Part shown: positions 35,000 through 47,167 of the stretch, piece after piece
Numbering within the stretch: the first letter of the stretch is position 1
How the letters are laid out: the number at the start of each line of letters is the position of its first letter
Source of the DNA: Paramecium octaurelia
Taxonomy: Eukaryota > Ciliophora > Oligohymenophorea > Peniculida > Parameciidae
Reading direction: 5' to 3'
DNA: 64,000 bases
Assembly (NCBI GenBank): GCA_905182995.1
Contig: CAJJDP010000088.1
Span: 349,908 to 413,907 of the forward strand
The notes under the pieces: generated by a model
Databases searched by the model: none
What the model saw: the letters and a program-made list of their open reading frames with translations, nothing else
What the model was told of the DNA's origin: nothing
Made by a program: the position numbers and the translations under genes

Positions 35000-37020
35000 T
35001 GTTAAATTTTTCAATTATTTTTAAGACTTAACTTTTGAGAGTTAATATTGCTTTATTTTACTACAACCCAGAGTTTTATCAATAATTAATACATCCATTT
35101 TTTCCATGATGATTTGACATTTTCTAATAAACTTTATCAGGAATTTTTGTCAATAGTTAATAGCATCCCAAGAACTTTTCATTCAGTCTTTTTGGAATTT
35201 GATCTTTCCTCGTTTTTGTGGAATGTAAATGATTTAGGAAATATATAAAGGTTTTTAAAGTTACTAATTTGTAGCACAAATTAGAAGCATATGAAATTTA
35301 CCAACAATCTAAATAATAATCATTCTTTATTCATCTTGTTAATAATTTGTCTACATAACTATGGAAGCCGAATCCAAAGAAAAATTCAAATTCATCCATT
35401 TTTCTTTATTTAAACATTAAAATCATTAATGAAAAACACTCACCCTATCTTATCCAATAAATATCAATCAAACAATCCAATTTTTTACTCTTACAAATGC
35501 TTATTAAAAGGAGATTAACAAAATGTTAAAATTTGATAAATTTAATACTTAATTTAGTTCAGAAATTTGAACTTAATTTTATCCATTACCCAACTGTCCA
35601 ATGGGGCAATGATACACCTTCTTTAAAAGACTGTAACAATTAATAAATTTTATCAAAATTGGTACTCTACTCTATCTGCAGAATTTGAAATTCACTAATT
35701 GATAATCTTTAATAGGTGTGTCTAGAAAATGATAACTTATTTCAATCCATTCTCCATCCTGAATTCTTATTCTTTGTATCTACTTCGATTATATATTTCA
35801 AACATGTTAGAAAACTGAATATATCCATCTTCTCTATAATGATATTCCATTACTAAAAGTTTTCATTTTGGTTACATATTTCCTCATATAAAATTAAGCA
35901 ATATCTAAATAATATATTTATATTTGATATTACTCCAAAACGATTTACATAATTCAAACCATTATCCATTTTTTAACACCTAATTCATCATAGAATCTAC
36001 TCCAGATATAATATCCTCACTATAGTTTTTTTCCATAAAATAAAGAAATTCTCCATTTCTTTCTTAATTACTAATCCATACAACAACTATTTTACATTTG
36101 TATATTCATCACTACATATAACTCTCCAATAAGCTTATTTGAACAAAAACTACTAATAGATTATCAATTAAATCCATCCATTTATTATTCTTAAAATATT
36201 GTTCATCAAAATATCTAACCTCGCTTTAGAATGAACTAACTGATACAAATAATTTCTTTTGTTCATTAACTATTCCTATAATGAGTTTTTCATCTACCAA
36301 CTTTTTCACCGTTTAATATTTGCCACAACAAATATTATTTTTAGTTTTCGTAATCGTGAATTACGTTGATCCAAGTAGTTTGTCAATTCGATTCATTACA
36401 CATTTTTCTTCCTTTTACAGCATAAACTCAGGAATGTTAAAAGATAACAATTTTTGCATTATTCGAATGAGCGTTATCCTGATGATATTCTCCAATTGTT
36501 TAATTTCTCAAAAATCCCATATATTTTACCAGATATGTAATAATATGGACTCCGAAAATATTAAATAATCAATTTTTGATATTAAATAATTTGTTTAAGG
36601 ATATCACTCTATAATAACCAAATAATTTTGTTGTAAATAATTACATATTAATTTCTACACCATAACCTCGTTTTTAACTTAAATTTTACTATATATTTTA
36701 CTTCTAATTATTTAAATCCCACTTTTTGATATAATCCAGAAAATTCGGAGTAAAAATCAAAATATTTTAATTGGTAAAACTTTTAGTTTTCATTAAATCG
36801 TTATTATTAGGATCATAGAATTGCCCATATTTACTAAAAACAATAATTTTAATAAAACTCTATCCTTGATTTAAAAATTGTATACTTTACGAATATATAT
36901 TAATGTATTGGCAGACATGCATTGGAAATACCTATATCCATCCCATTTTTTTTATACATACTAATCTCCTTCATTTCTAATCTTTCTTTACCACAGACTA
37001 AAGCATATTGAAAGGTTTGA
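35000..37020 (-). pseudogene. Decayed MORN-like repeat gene
   Basis: The minus strand keeps the typical blocks of a Paramecium 'IGGG-YDE-GLKNGKW' repeat family in broken form: KYGQFYDPNNNDLMKTKSF near 36810, KWRISLFYGKKL and FYDELGV near 35960-36010, then KNGQWFELCKSFWSNIKYKY near 35910 in the next frame, and QDGEWIEISYHFLDTP near 35750. Frame changes occur at homopolymer runs, for example in a run of six A near 35970, and several TGA codons interrupt. I could not restore the frame with introns. Either a pseudogene or sequence with homopolymer errors. It lies between WD40 genes on the opposite strand. Confidence 0.5.
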
Positions 37021-37080
37021 ATCGCAAGAAAAGATTTTTCGATGAAAAAAGTTGATTATAATTATCCATTAAATAATATA

Positions 37081-37170
37081 ATAAGTATTTGAAATAATTT
37101 GAGATTTTATTCTAAAACTGCAGTTCGTATTTTTGTTAATGATTATAATTGCGTTTCAAATTTTGGTGAT
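37081..37170 (+). repeat. 90-bp dispersed repeat, copy in WD40 upstream region
   Basis: Matches the reverse complement of 27025-27114 with about five differences. It lies about 300 bp upstream of the 37470 WD40 gene, in the gap between that gene and the decayed MORN-like gene. Confidence 0.8.
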
Positions 37171-37469
37171 CTCAAGAATACTCAACCGAAAAAGAAATAT
37201 TTCCTAGTTTTTAGTTGAAAATCAACTTTAGAGAAATTCAGGAGTTTAATTAATTGCATAACAAAAGTTTTATTCCATATATTTCAACTATTTATTCATC
37301 TATGATAATTTATTTTAGTAGACAATTATTGTTACAATTAGGCATGCTTCAACATTTCTATTTTCCAAAAATTATGTATAGCTATGTATTCTACTTCAAT
37401 ATTCATTAAATAAATCGATTTATAGCTATTCTAACTGACAAATATATTTATAAACCAATAATTATTAAA

Positions 37470-39831
37470 ATGAATTAATAATAAGGATAAGATGGATCTG
37501 TAAACAATAATGAAGATACTTAGTAGACAATTGAAAAATAATAAGGTATAGAAAACAAAGAGTTATGCGTGAATTGTAATGGAAAAATAAATAAGCAGAA
37601 TGTAAAATAGAATTAGGCTTCCATTAATTAAATAAAATAAGCAAAATAGTTCATCCAATCAGATAGATCAAATTAAGTTTAAACAAAATTACAGTGCTTG
37701 AATAATTTAAATGATTCTGTAGAATAATTAAGAAATTTTTATATGCAGTAAATAGACCAAATCTAATAATCTATTAGAATTTGGTAATAACATCTTCGAG
37801 ATGCAGAAGATGTGTTTATAAATAAACTATAATAGGAGGAATTAATAAATTTTCCATTGTTAAACCAGTTTATAAAGGAGTAATAATATGCATAAAATCA
37901 AGATTAGATTGATAGAATAAGGTAAGTTAATTATCTCATTTTTGGTTTAAAGGAAACAGATCTAGTGAAAAAGTGTTTAAGTCTTCTTGAAAATAATATA
38001 AATAAACCTATTAGATTAGATTCACATAATTTAAAAGAATATAACAATAAAGATGAAGTATTTTGATACATTAAATTAGGAACTTAACCTCTTTTGTGAA
38101 GATCACAATAAATAAATTACTTTATGTGATTTAAGTTCAGAAAAATCAATCTAAAAGCGTATAGGATGTTTGGATTGTTTAGATGGAACGATAAATTAAT
38201 ATACATCTATAAAGAGAGCCTAAATTATGTGGCAATAAGTATCATAGAAAAGAATAGAGAAAATGAATAGCAATTTTGAAATCTTAAAAATTAAAGTGAA
38301 TTCAATAAAGGATTACTTTTTAGCGATTCAAAAAGGAATTAATTGTGCAATTGATAGTGCAACAAACAAATTGAGTCTAAATTATGAGGATTATATTTTA
38401 CAAGTGAATTAGACATTTAGTTATTTAGGAAATCTATCATGGTAATCAATGACTAAAGAGTAAATGATTGCTATTGCTTAAGATTTGAGTTAAATTAATT
38501 AATCAAGTACTTTAGAGGATCCCTTATCTGATGAATTTTGTATAAAAGAAAATTTAATATACTAGATTGCTAGAGATACTATGAAATAGTTGCAAGAATT
38601 ATAAGCAACATTTTTTGATTAAATTATTCATTTGGTCTGTAAATAATTGGATAAGAACAGCAGCATTTCACTTTAATTCCATTATTAAAGTGCAAATAAC
38701 ATTGCTAATTAAAGCACTGACATTATAGATTACTTAAATCAAAATTCAATTGATTTAGAACATAAATAATAAGAATAGCAATTATCAATTCAAATGAAAA
38801 AGAGTAAGCTAAATATCCAAGCATAACCATAATCTTCTTAAACAATCTCAACTAAAGAAAAGGAATAACAATTTAAGCCCTTCACATATAAACTAATAGA
38901 AAAATATTCGATTAAATAAAATGAATTTTGTAGAGCAATAGCTTTCAATAAAGATTGTACATTAGTTGTAGCTGGATGCAATAATCTCATCAAAGTTTTT
39001 GAATTCTCGTAAGGATAATTGAAACAATTTTAAGTTTTGAGTGAACATTAGAATGATGTTCATACTCTATATTTCATGAAGAAGTCAGCTCATTTTATTT
39101 CTGGAAGTGCAGATAAATCAATAATTATTTGGTCCTTGACTTAAAATAGTGGATGGGTTTGCCAATAAAAGCTAACTGGACATACACACTATATTAGATG
39201 CATGATTTTAGATAATACCGAAACTCTTATCATATCAGGTAGCCCTGATAAGACCATTAAGTTTTGGGTTAAGAAAAATGACTGGTAATGTCAATAAACA
39301 ATCACAGAGCATACTAGTTGGATATCTGGATTAAGTTTGAATGAACAATAAAATCGAATGATATCTTGTGGCGGGGATAAATAAATATTAATAATGGAAT
39401 AGTTCTAAAAGGATTAAATGTGGGTAGTAATATAATAGATAATGGTTGAATAGTACGGTGATAGAGTATGCTTTATTAATAATGATTTGTTTACATTTTA
39501 ACCATATTCTCATGAGACTATGCATGTTTACAAAAAGGATAATAATCAGTAATATTCTAAATTGAAAGAAATTGATGTTAAGGGGGGCAGTTCAGGTGAT
39601 AGTTATTTATTCCCATAATAATTTATTAAAACTAAAAGCATCCTATTAAATAAGAACGGCTAGAATATAAATTTCTTGAGTTAAAGAGGAGAGAGCGAGC
39701 TAATAAATGAATATTCTATAGACTTTGGGACATATTACTTATTTGGATAAATGAGTGAAGATGGAGAGTATTTGATGACTTGGGATAATAAATCAACTGA
39801 AATTTAAATAAGAAGATATGATGAGTTATGA
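37470..39831 (+). CDS. Zinc-module / coiled-coil / WD40 protein, one 22-nt intron
   Basis: ATG at 37470, TGA at 39829-39831; after removal of one intron the frame is exactly 780 codons (779 residues). The N-terminal third is Gln/Asn-rich with a C33-x2-C36 pair. Directly after the intron lies the zinc-type module C202-x2-H205 ... C226-x2-C229 (CEDH ... CLDC), then about 230 residues of coiled coil. Four clear WD40 repeats start near residue 480 (IAFNKDCTLVVAGCNNLIKV, FMKKSAHFISGSADKSIIIW, LDNTETLIISGSPDKTIKFW, LNEQQNRMISCGGDKQILIM). The end is the family cap FGQMSEDGEYLMTWDNKSTE. Probably a cytoplasmic adaptor. Same architecture as the 30083 product, so the two are paralogues by domain order. 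Confidence 0.9.
38058..38079 (+). other. 22-nt intron of the 37470 WD40 gene
   Basis: GTATTTTGATAC...AAATTAG. It contains an in-frame TGA, and removal joins YNNKDE to ELNLFCEDH. Confidence 0.9.
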
Positions 39832-41275
39832 TAAATAAAAGCATATTGTAATAATAGATTAATAAATATTATGTGCTTTAATGCTAATTTTAAATGTATA
39901 AATTTTGCTGAAATTAAAACTAGTTTTTTTGCAAAAAAAATAAGATGGAAAGAGTTGTTTATTTGTAGTAAATATTCCTAAATTATAAATATTATATAAT
40001 TATTGGAAGAAAAATAACAGTTTATCATTTGATAAACTCCCCAAAATTAAATAATTAAACTATAATTAAATGATTTTGAATTATTGATAATTCCTTCAAA
40101 TTAATCTTGTTTCCAGGCATTGGATAAATTGTATCAATACCCAAATCCGACCCTTTACTGTAATTTTCTTAAGTCATTTTCAAAATGTGATTAAATTATT
40201 ATTAAGAATTTACTTGCTTACTTGCATGTAGAATTGACAATGTGCTTACATTTAAGTTTAACTTCTTCAAGTGTTAATAATCCTGTTATTTTATTATTAT
40301 GAATTTTATTTTTGCCTAAAAGTTAATTTTGATACAACTTTATATTAGGGATTAAGAATGGAAAATATATGTTGTTTATGCTCTTACTATTAATTTGTTT
40401 TTGAAGTTGGGATAATTATTAATTTAGTGTTTTTATGAATTATTTTGCTATTGCCCAGATTTAATCAAAATTAGTAAACTTATAACATGAAATTTAACTA
40501 ATTATCCACATAGTTTGAATCTTAGTTGGGTCCTAAAAATGTTACAATTTAAAAACTGATATTCGACTTCAGAACTTATAATGATTTTTGGAATAGCGGG
40601 TTTGTCATATCGTGGAATCTAGTTAACTTTCATTCTTTAAAGTGATGAAGAAAAGAATCTAACTATGAAGGCAGCAATTATTTATGAAAGTGAAAGTATT
40701 AATTAAAATTATATTACTATCTAAAAAATAATAATAATAGAACTGGATAATAATTTAAATTATTATAACCAAATAGGTCTTAAAATTGATAGTAGAACAG
40801 AGAATTAAATCTCCAGAATTATAATATTCTATAATAATTAATTGAAAAATCTTCATATATCGTTGTTTGATTTAAATATTGTGGTTGATAATGAGTTGTT
40901 GTTTCGAATTTATTCAATTTATTTTTTAATTCATTGATAAATCTGTTGATGTATACGCTAACACAAATTGAGTGCTATTTCTTAAATAATTTATGATTAA
41001 TAGAAATCTAATAGAAAAAGTTTGATTAATTCATTTGGGTTATTAAAATTATATTCTCAAATATATAGACTTTGAATTTCCATGTTAAGACTTTTAAGTT
41101 CTTAATGCTGTGTTAAATTTTGAGATAATTCTGTTTAAAAATTAAGGTTTTGTCATATCCTAATAGAGTGTCACCTTGTTCATAATATATATTGACCATA
41201 CATGAAATTCCTTTTGGTATGTTATTCATATGAGTCCTTCTCATATGATTCCGATAGTCTTAAATGTTGTAATAA
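39832..41275. other. Spacer with one uncertain frame
   Basis: A plus-strand frame of about 125 codons (40562-40940, from a TGA, without a good start) includes IAGLSYRGIQLTFILQ and SDEEKNLTMKAAIIYESESI. It is protein-like but has no family features. The rest is A+T-rich. Confidence 0.3.
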
Positions 41276-42055
41276 ATGTTTTTGCATTCAAAATACCTGC
41301 TTTTTAATGAATTATCAATTTACTTTAAACAATTTCTTATCATTATTTTTTTAAGACTATTTATTTTCAAATCATTTTTCATGATTAAGGTCAGAATAAA
41401 ATTGATTACCTTTTATTTTTGTTTGATTTTTGGTGTTAGATTCTTTGGAGATATCGTTAAAGGTGGATTTATTGGAGAATATGACTATTGTTAATAGTCA
41501 TAATTAAGAATTTTTTTTTGTAAGATTTTAGATATGAAGTAAAATTGTTTAATTCCAAATGTCTCAAAAAAGATAAATTTTGAAGTTCCCCCTAAAAGGC
41601 ACTAGCACTTAAAATCACCTTGGCAAGGAAACTATGGGGATTCCTTGATAGCTAAATGCTTGATTAAGTAAATTATGGATTTAAGGAAAAGGATAATATC
41701 GAACATCCGATTTTAAAACATAATTCATCTAAGGATCTAGACTTAGAAGAAGAATATTGTCTTGCTGGATGAATATTATAAAATATCGATTCAGATTTTA
41801 GACCCTTAATCGAAATATCATATATATTTTTACGAAAAATAAAAATCAAATTATAATAAAAATAATATCTTTACTTATAAGCCAAAAATACATTTATCAT
41901 CTAAGATCAATAAAATTGTCAGTCCAACATCAAAAAATATCATTATCATAGTTATTACTCGATATTAAGATTTGATAACTAGCATTTGTTGTTAATCACA
42001 ACGGCAAGAAGAAATTGATGTTTTGTTCAAGTGTGAAAATTATAATATTTGTTGA
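41276..42055 (+). CDS. Hypothetical 259-residue frame
   Basis: ATG at 41276 to TGA 42053-42055 without interruption, long for chance in this genome. The first 70 residues are very hydrophobic (FLIIIFLRLFIFKSFFMI) and the rest basic (FEVPPKRHQHLKSPWQGNYG). However, a second phase over 41670-41770 reads GFKEKDNIEHPILKHNSSKD then LDLEEEYC, which looks more like true ciliate coding sequence. The open frame may therefore be partly a shadow of a broken gene in the other phase. Confidence 0.3.
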
Positions 42056-42601
42056 TTTTATTCATATTCAAATTTTCTCATAAGTTTTAATAGTCTTGAG
42101 CTTAAAAATTATATCTTTTCCATCCTCAAAACTGTTTTGCCCTGTTTAATAATATCATCACCATTAATTTTTATAATAAGAAAAGTGCTATGGAATAATT
42201 TAAACACAAAATTAGAATAAAGTATAACAGAAATTGTTAGGATTAAATTATTTCAGAATGCTGAATTTTTGTCACACGATAATATTTCATAAAATTGTAT
42301 CAATTTTTAGGTTATGAGGATCCTTTCAGAAAGAACTCCTAATTTCTATAAAAATATAAATAATGATATAAACAATATTTTATTTATATACTTAATTATT
42401 GAATTAAAGAATATGAGAAGAAAAGAATATAAATATCATTAAGTGAATTTTAATATATTTATGCTGTTTAAGTTCTATTCAATTTGATTATTAAATTTAG
42501 ATTACTTATTTTCTAATTAAATTATTTATATATGACATATAAAATAGCTGGTACTTGGAGAAAAATTATTTTATAAAGATTTTTATCAAAAACACTTTAA
42601 A
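42056..42601. other. Spacer upstream of the tubulin-like gene
   Basis: A+T-rich with no gene recognised. The promoter of the alpha-tubulin-like gene should lie here. Confidence 0.4.
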
Positions 42602-43956
42602 ATGAGAGAAGTAATTACAATTTAAGTCGGATAGGGGGGAATATAGGTTGGAAATGCATGTTGGGAATTGTTCTGTTTAGAGCATCAAATATAGCTTAAT
42701 GGATAGTTGATCAATTAGTAAATAATAGATAAAAATGATGCATTAAGAACTTTGTTTTTTGAATCTGATCTTTAAAAATTAGTTCCAAGATCTATATTAC
42801 TGGATTTGGAATCATCGATAATAGATGAAGTAAAAACTGGTAAATTTAAGGAGATGTTTAACCCAGAATAATTAATTTCTGGAAAAGGAGGCACCGCTCA
42901 TAATTTTGGAAGAGGTTATTATTCCATAGGCTAAGAATATATTGATACTGTATATGTTTGGAGAGAATAAGAAAACTTGTTGAAAATTGTTCTTCATTTT
43001 AAGGATTTATAATATTCAATTCGGTTGGTGGAGGGACAGGTTCAGGTTTTGGTGCTTTGCTATTTGATAAATTATCAGTTGATTATTGTAAAAAATCTAG
43101 ATTGGGCATAATTATTTATCCATCACCAGAAACCTAGGTTTCTATGGTTGAACCCTACAATTCAATTCTTGCAACTTAATCTTTAATAGATCATGCTGAT
43201 GTTTGTATAACTATGGATAATTAGGCAATTTATGATATTTGTAAAAATAAACTTGATGTTGAAGTACCAAAATATTCTAATTTGAACAGGATGATAGCTC
43301 AAGTGATGTCATCTATAACTGCTTCGATGAGATATGATGGCCCATTACTTAGGGAGATGGCTGAATTGGAAAATAGTTTAGTTCCTTATGCCAAGTTCAA
43401 ATTTTTGATTTGTACTTATGCTCCTATTATATCCTATTAAAAGCTGGACCATTTGCAGCTTTCAACTATTGAAATCTCAAAACTTGCTTTTGAAACAACA
43501 AACATGATGGCAAAATGCGATCCAAGATTGGGGAAATATATGTCATGCTGTTTGTTATATAGAGGAGATATCATTCCTAAAGATGTTAGTTATTCGATTT
43601 CCTAAATTAAGACTCAGAAAACTATTAGATTTGTCGATTGGTGTCCAACTGGTTTGAAAGTAGGAATTGATTATCAAGTCTAATAAACTTTACCAGAGGA
43701 TGACATACGTAAAGCTTAAAGATCAGCTTGCATGATTGGAAATACAACTGCAGTGTCATAAGTCTTTTCAGAATTATGCCATAAATATGATTCAATGTTT
43801 TCAAAAAGAGCCTTTGTACACTGGTATATAAAAGAAGGTATGGAAGAAGCATAATTCGTAGAAGCAAGAGAAGAATTAGCATGCTTATTAATAGATTATG
43901 AGGAAGCAGATTCAGAAATAAATGAAGGGAATTATGAAGAGAATGCAGGACCATGA
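42602..43956 (+). CDS. Divergent alpha-tubulin with one frameshift
   Basis: ATG at 42602 opens MREVITIQVGQGGIQVGNAC, the alpha-tubulin N-terminus, and TGA 43954-43956 closes. The GTP-binding loop GGGTGSG and the alpha-type catalytic Glu (in [10 protein letters not shown], matching E254) are present, as are CDPRLGKYM and [13 protein letters not shown]. Differences from standard alpha-tubulins are many: the loop carrying Lys-40 is missing, and the C-terminus ends ENAGP without the acidic EEY tail. At about 42955-42968 the frame shifts: the match leaves YIDTV and resumes at [11 protein letters not shown] in another phase, as if five bases were inserted or one lost. No GT...AG pair explains it. 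Ciliates carry divergent tubulin paralogues, so this may be a specialised gene with a sequencing slip or a young pseudogene. It would act in microtubules. Confidence 0.85.
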
Positions 43957-46081
43957 TAAATTTATTAACATATAATAATTTATATATAGTTAGAAGCAAA
44001 ATCTATTCTGAATTCATATAACTGTAAATAGTTAAATATCCTAGATTAATAATCGATCCTATGGGAGAGAAAAATTTTGTAATAATCAAAAATTATCGAT
44101 AGCTTTTTCATTATTTTCAACTTTATGAGATTTTCCATATACAGTTTTCTTTACAAAACATAAATAAGTCAACAAAAGTTAGGTAATAAAGTAAAAACTC
44201 ATGTTATTGATAAGTTTAGAGAGGTTAGTTATTACTAGGCTAAATTTGCAATAATTATAATATTTCTAAAGCAGATTTGAGTAAGTAAGTATCTTGATGG
44301 TGTCCCATTTATTTCTGAATCCCTTGAGAATTTTGGATCGAGCTCTCTAAATAAAACCTTCATTAGTAAATTTCACTTTAAGTTATTTAATTTAACTTTA
44401 AAATAGAATTTCATTGATGAAATCAGTAAAATTTAATCTATTTGAATTCCCATTTCTCACCTTTGACTAATTGTATTTAGCGAATTCAAGAATTATTCTT
44501 TATAATTAAATCAATACTCATAGCAATCCAACAATTTTACAAAAATTTATTGAATAGAAAATTTTATTTAACAAAAATACAATATCGAATTTAAAAGTTT
44601 TTACATTTTAGGTAAATTTACTTTTATAATGATAAGTATTCATAGAAATACAACACAATATATATAAGTTAAATTATGTCCAATCAGCTTCTTCAATATA
44701 TCATGTAATTGATTTTTGGATATTCTCTAAAATTAATTAGTTATTTTTAACAAAAAAAAAAACAACTCAGTCCACTATATGATTCTTTAAATAAAATTCT
44801 TTCAACAATTCAAAGCATAAATGAGCTTGAAACTTAACTGAGAATGAACAAATCGTGTTTCACATTCTGCTACTTATAAAGAAACTAAACTACATATATT
44901 AATTAGCTTCAATTAATAAAAAGAAAAGAAATTTGCATATTGGTTGATTTCAGTAATACATTTAATACCGTAAATAAAAAGTTACTTTGTAGATATTAGA
45001 AGAGAAAGCAATATCAGACATATAAGAATTTGATTTCTTTAAAGGTTCCGAATAAGCTTACCTTTTTTTTATCCATCAAATTTTGACCCACTCTGTTTCT
45101 CTAACATAGTTCCTCAAGAGTAGCCTCCATCCTTCTATTAATCAAGATTTATCTTGAGATAGTGTTGCGAATAATAAATGAGAAATTTTAAATACCCTAT
45201 AAAAGCTAATGTTACGTTGATCATATTGCTATTAAAATTAAATGTCAATAACAAATTAATTCCTAATAGTATTTAAACAAACCTACTAAAAATTTTTATG
45301 GTAATAATCAAGAACTAATAAACCTAACACTAAGAATTGAAACATTTTTTACTTATAAAATTCAAACCAAAAATCATATGCTACAAAAGGCTTCGACCCC
45401 TTTGTTTTAGTAGTGCGATGATGTTTACCAAAGAATTGAATATATAATATAAGTTCATGGCATCAGTCCAAATTCAGGTTAGAAAAGAAATACTAATTAA
45501 GATTTTGATAACTTGCCATAGACTCTTCATTTGCAAAGAATAGAACCTTTTTTGCAATAAAAATCGACTCATTCATAAATTAGATTAATATATTAATGAT
45601 TTTAAGTCAATACCATTTATTTTAATTTAAAATTATATATTTCAAATGATAAATTGTGAATTTCCACTATTTACAACTACAATCCATCTTTAATATTAAT
45701 TCCTTAAGCCAGGCTTAGAGTAATTTATATCAACTAGGAGTTATAATTATTTGATTCTAAATAGTATTGAATGATTTCATATTGAATTTTAGCAAGTTAA
45801 CTTATGGGAATGACCATGTTTCATAAGCTAATCAAGGTAGTTGTAAATATTGGACTAATACAATATTCTGTTTAAATTCAAAGTGGGGTAAATATAATAA
45901 TTTATTTGAAGTTAAATCTTAGGTGAATCAAGAAAAACTGAATTTTCAAATAGATAACTACTTTAAATAGTTTATAGATAAGAAACCTAAGATTATTAAT
46001 AAAAAAAATCGATATATATATTCAATTTAATCTGTTGATACATGTTGATGAATATTTAAACTATATACTATTAAGTGAGAC
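43957..46081. other. Long A+T-rich spacer
   Basis: No intact gene was found. On the minus strand at about 45050-45150 a short frame begins MEATLEELCQRNRVGQNLMD and could be a first exon (a 25-nt GTAAGC...AAAG intron would extend it), but support is weak. Confidence 0.35.
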
Positions 46082-46700
46082 ATGGGTGCTTGTACAGGGA
46101 CCAATTTGTAAATAATGGAAATTAAGAATGTAAATGGAATGACTAATGAAATAATACATTGAAATAGAGAAATAAAACTAATTATTAAAATAAGTTAATG
46201 ATGAAACTTAGAAATTTTAGAATTCACTAATGTTTATTTAGGCTTTTTTATAAGCACTTCACCAATTTATATAAAGAACCAAATGTAATGGAATATGCAA
46301 AGTTAATAAATATTTGAAATAAGATTATGAGTATCTTAATATTATTTTAGAAATATAAAAGGAAAGTGAGGCTGTCCATCTAATAATTAAAGTGTCTAAT
46401 TAAAATTATTATTATATTAAATTAAATATACAGATGATAATGTTACTGAAAGAGAAACAATCAAAATAATTCTATATTCCCTTATATTAAGTTATAAGAA
46501 TCCAGAAGTACTCCTCTTTAAATTGCATGTTGGAATTACCTTTTGAAAAGTTTTAAAAATAGAATGGATAGTGGGTTATATTTATAGTTGCTTTCTTAAT
46601 ATAAAGTGAAGTGCAAAATAATTACTACTGGGTAAGAATAGACGAGAATACTTTATATTCCATGTTTTAATTACCATCTTGATAGTGCCCAAAAAGTTTG
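46082..46700 (+). pseudogene. IQ-motif/MGAC-type gene, decayed or unresolved
   Basis: ATG at 46082 opens MGACTGTNLQIMEIKNVNGM, a start typical of N-myristoylated ciliate MORN/IQ proteins. About 150 bp on, an IQ-like segment (KIHQCLFRLFYKHFTNLYKE) appears in another phase, and a long frame with LKQDYEYLNIILEIQKESEA and further residues runs to about 46680. The parts are in different frames and were not joined by introns I could support. The IQ-like segment has a relative at 52713-52817. Calmodulin binding is the usual role of IQ motifs (family knowledge). Confidence 0.35.
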
Positions 46701-47167
46701 CTTATAAAGGAAGGATAAGTTATAACATTGTTTTAAATTACTAAAAATAAATTTATTTTAGTATGTTTTATATAATCAACATCCACCACTTATCGGAAAT
46801 TCAAAAAAACTCAGAGATTAGCCACATTTTTAAACTAGGTAAAAACCATTTTAATTTGATTAAATGAATAAATCTATACAATTTTAGAGTCTAAATATCA
46901 AAAATAATTTATGGGTAGGTAATGAGAAATTTACTACTTTCTCTATCAATAGTACAAAATATATACTGGATTAAAGTGTCAATAAATATCTTACTACAAA
47001 CCAGGAATAGCTTCGCCAAGATTAGGACTAGAGAATGAGATTGAATCATTACCTTGATTTAATTGTTAAGATAGTTCTCCAAAATAAACTTAGGAATATT
47101 GACTTTGATGGGAAATACAATATGGTGAAATTCTAAATAATATATATCTCTTTGTATAGCTCACAAT
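46701..47167. other. Spacer with an open plus-strand frame of doubtful meaning
   Basis: A long plus-strand phase (about 46560-47150) stays open and includes KSIQFQSLNIKNNLWVGNEK, but it continues into the antisense of the next gene, which argues against it being real. Confidence 0.3.

Noticed and set aside
43625-43999. 124-codon minus-strand Leu-rich frame
   Set aside because: Antisense to the alpha-tubulin C-terminal half, which is unmistakable on the plus strand.
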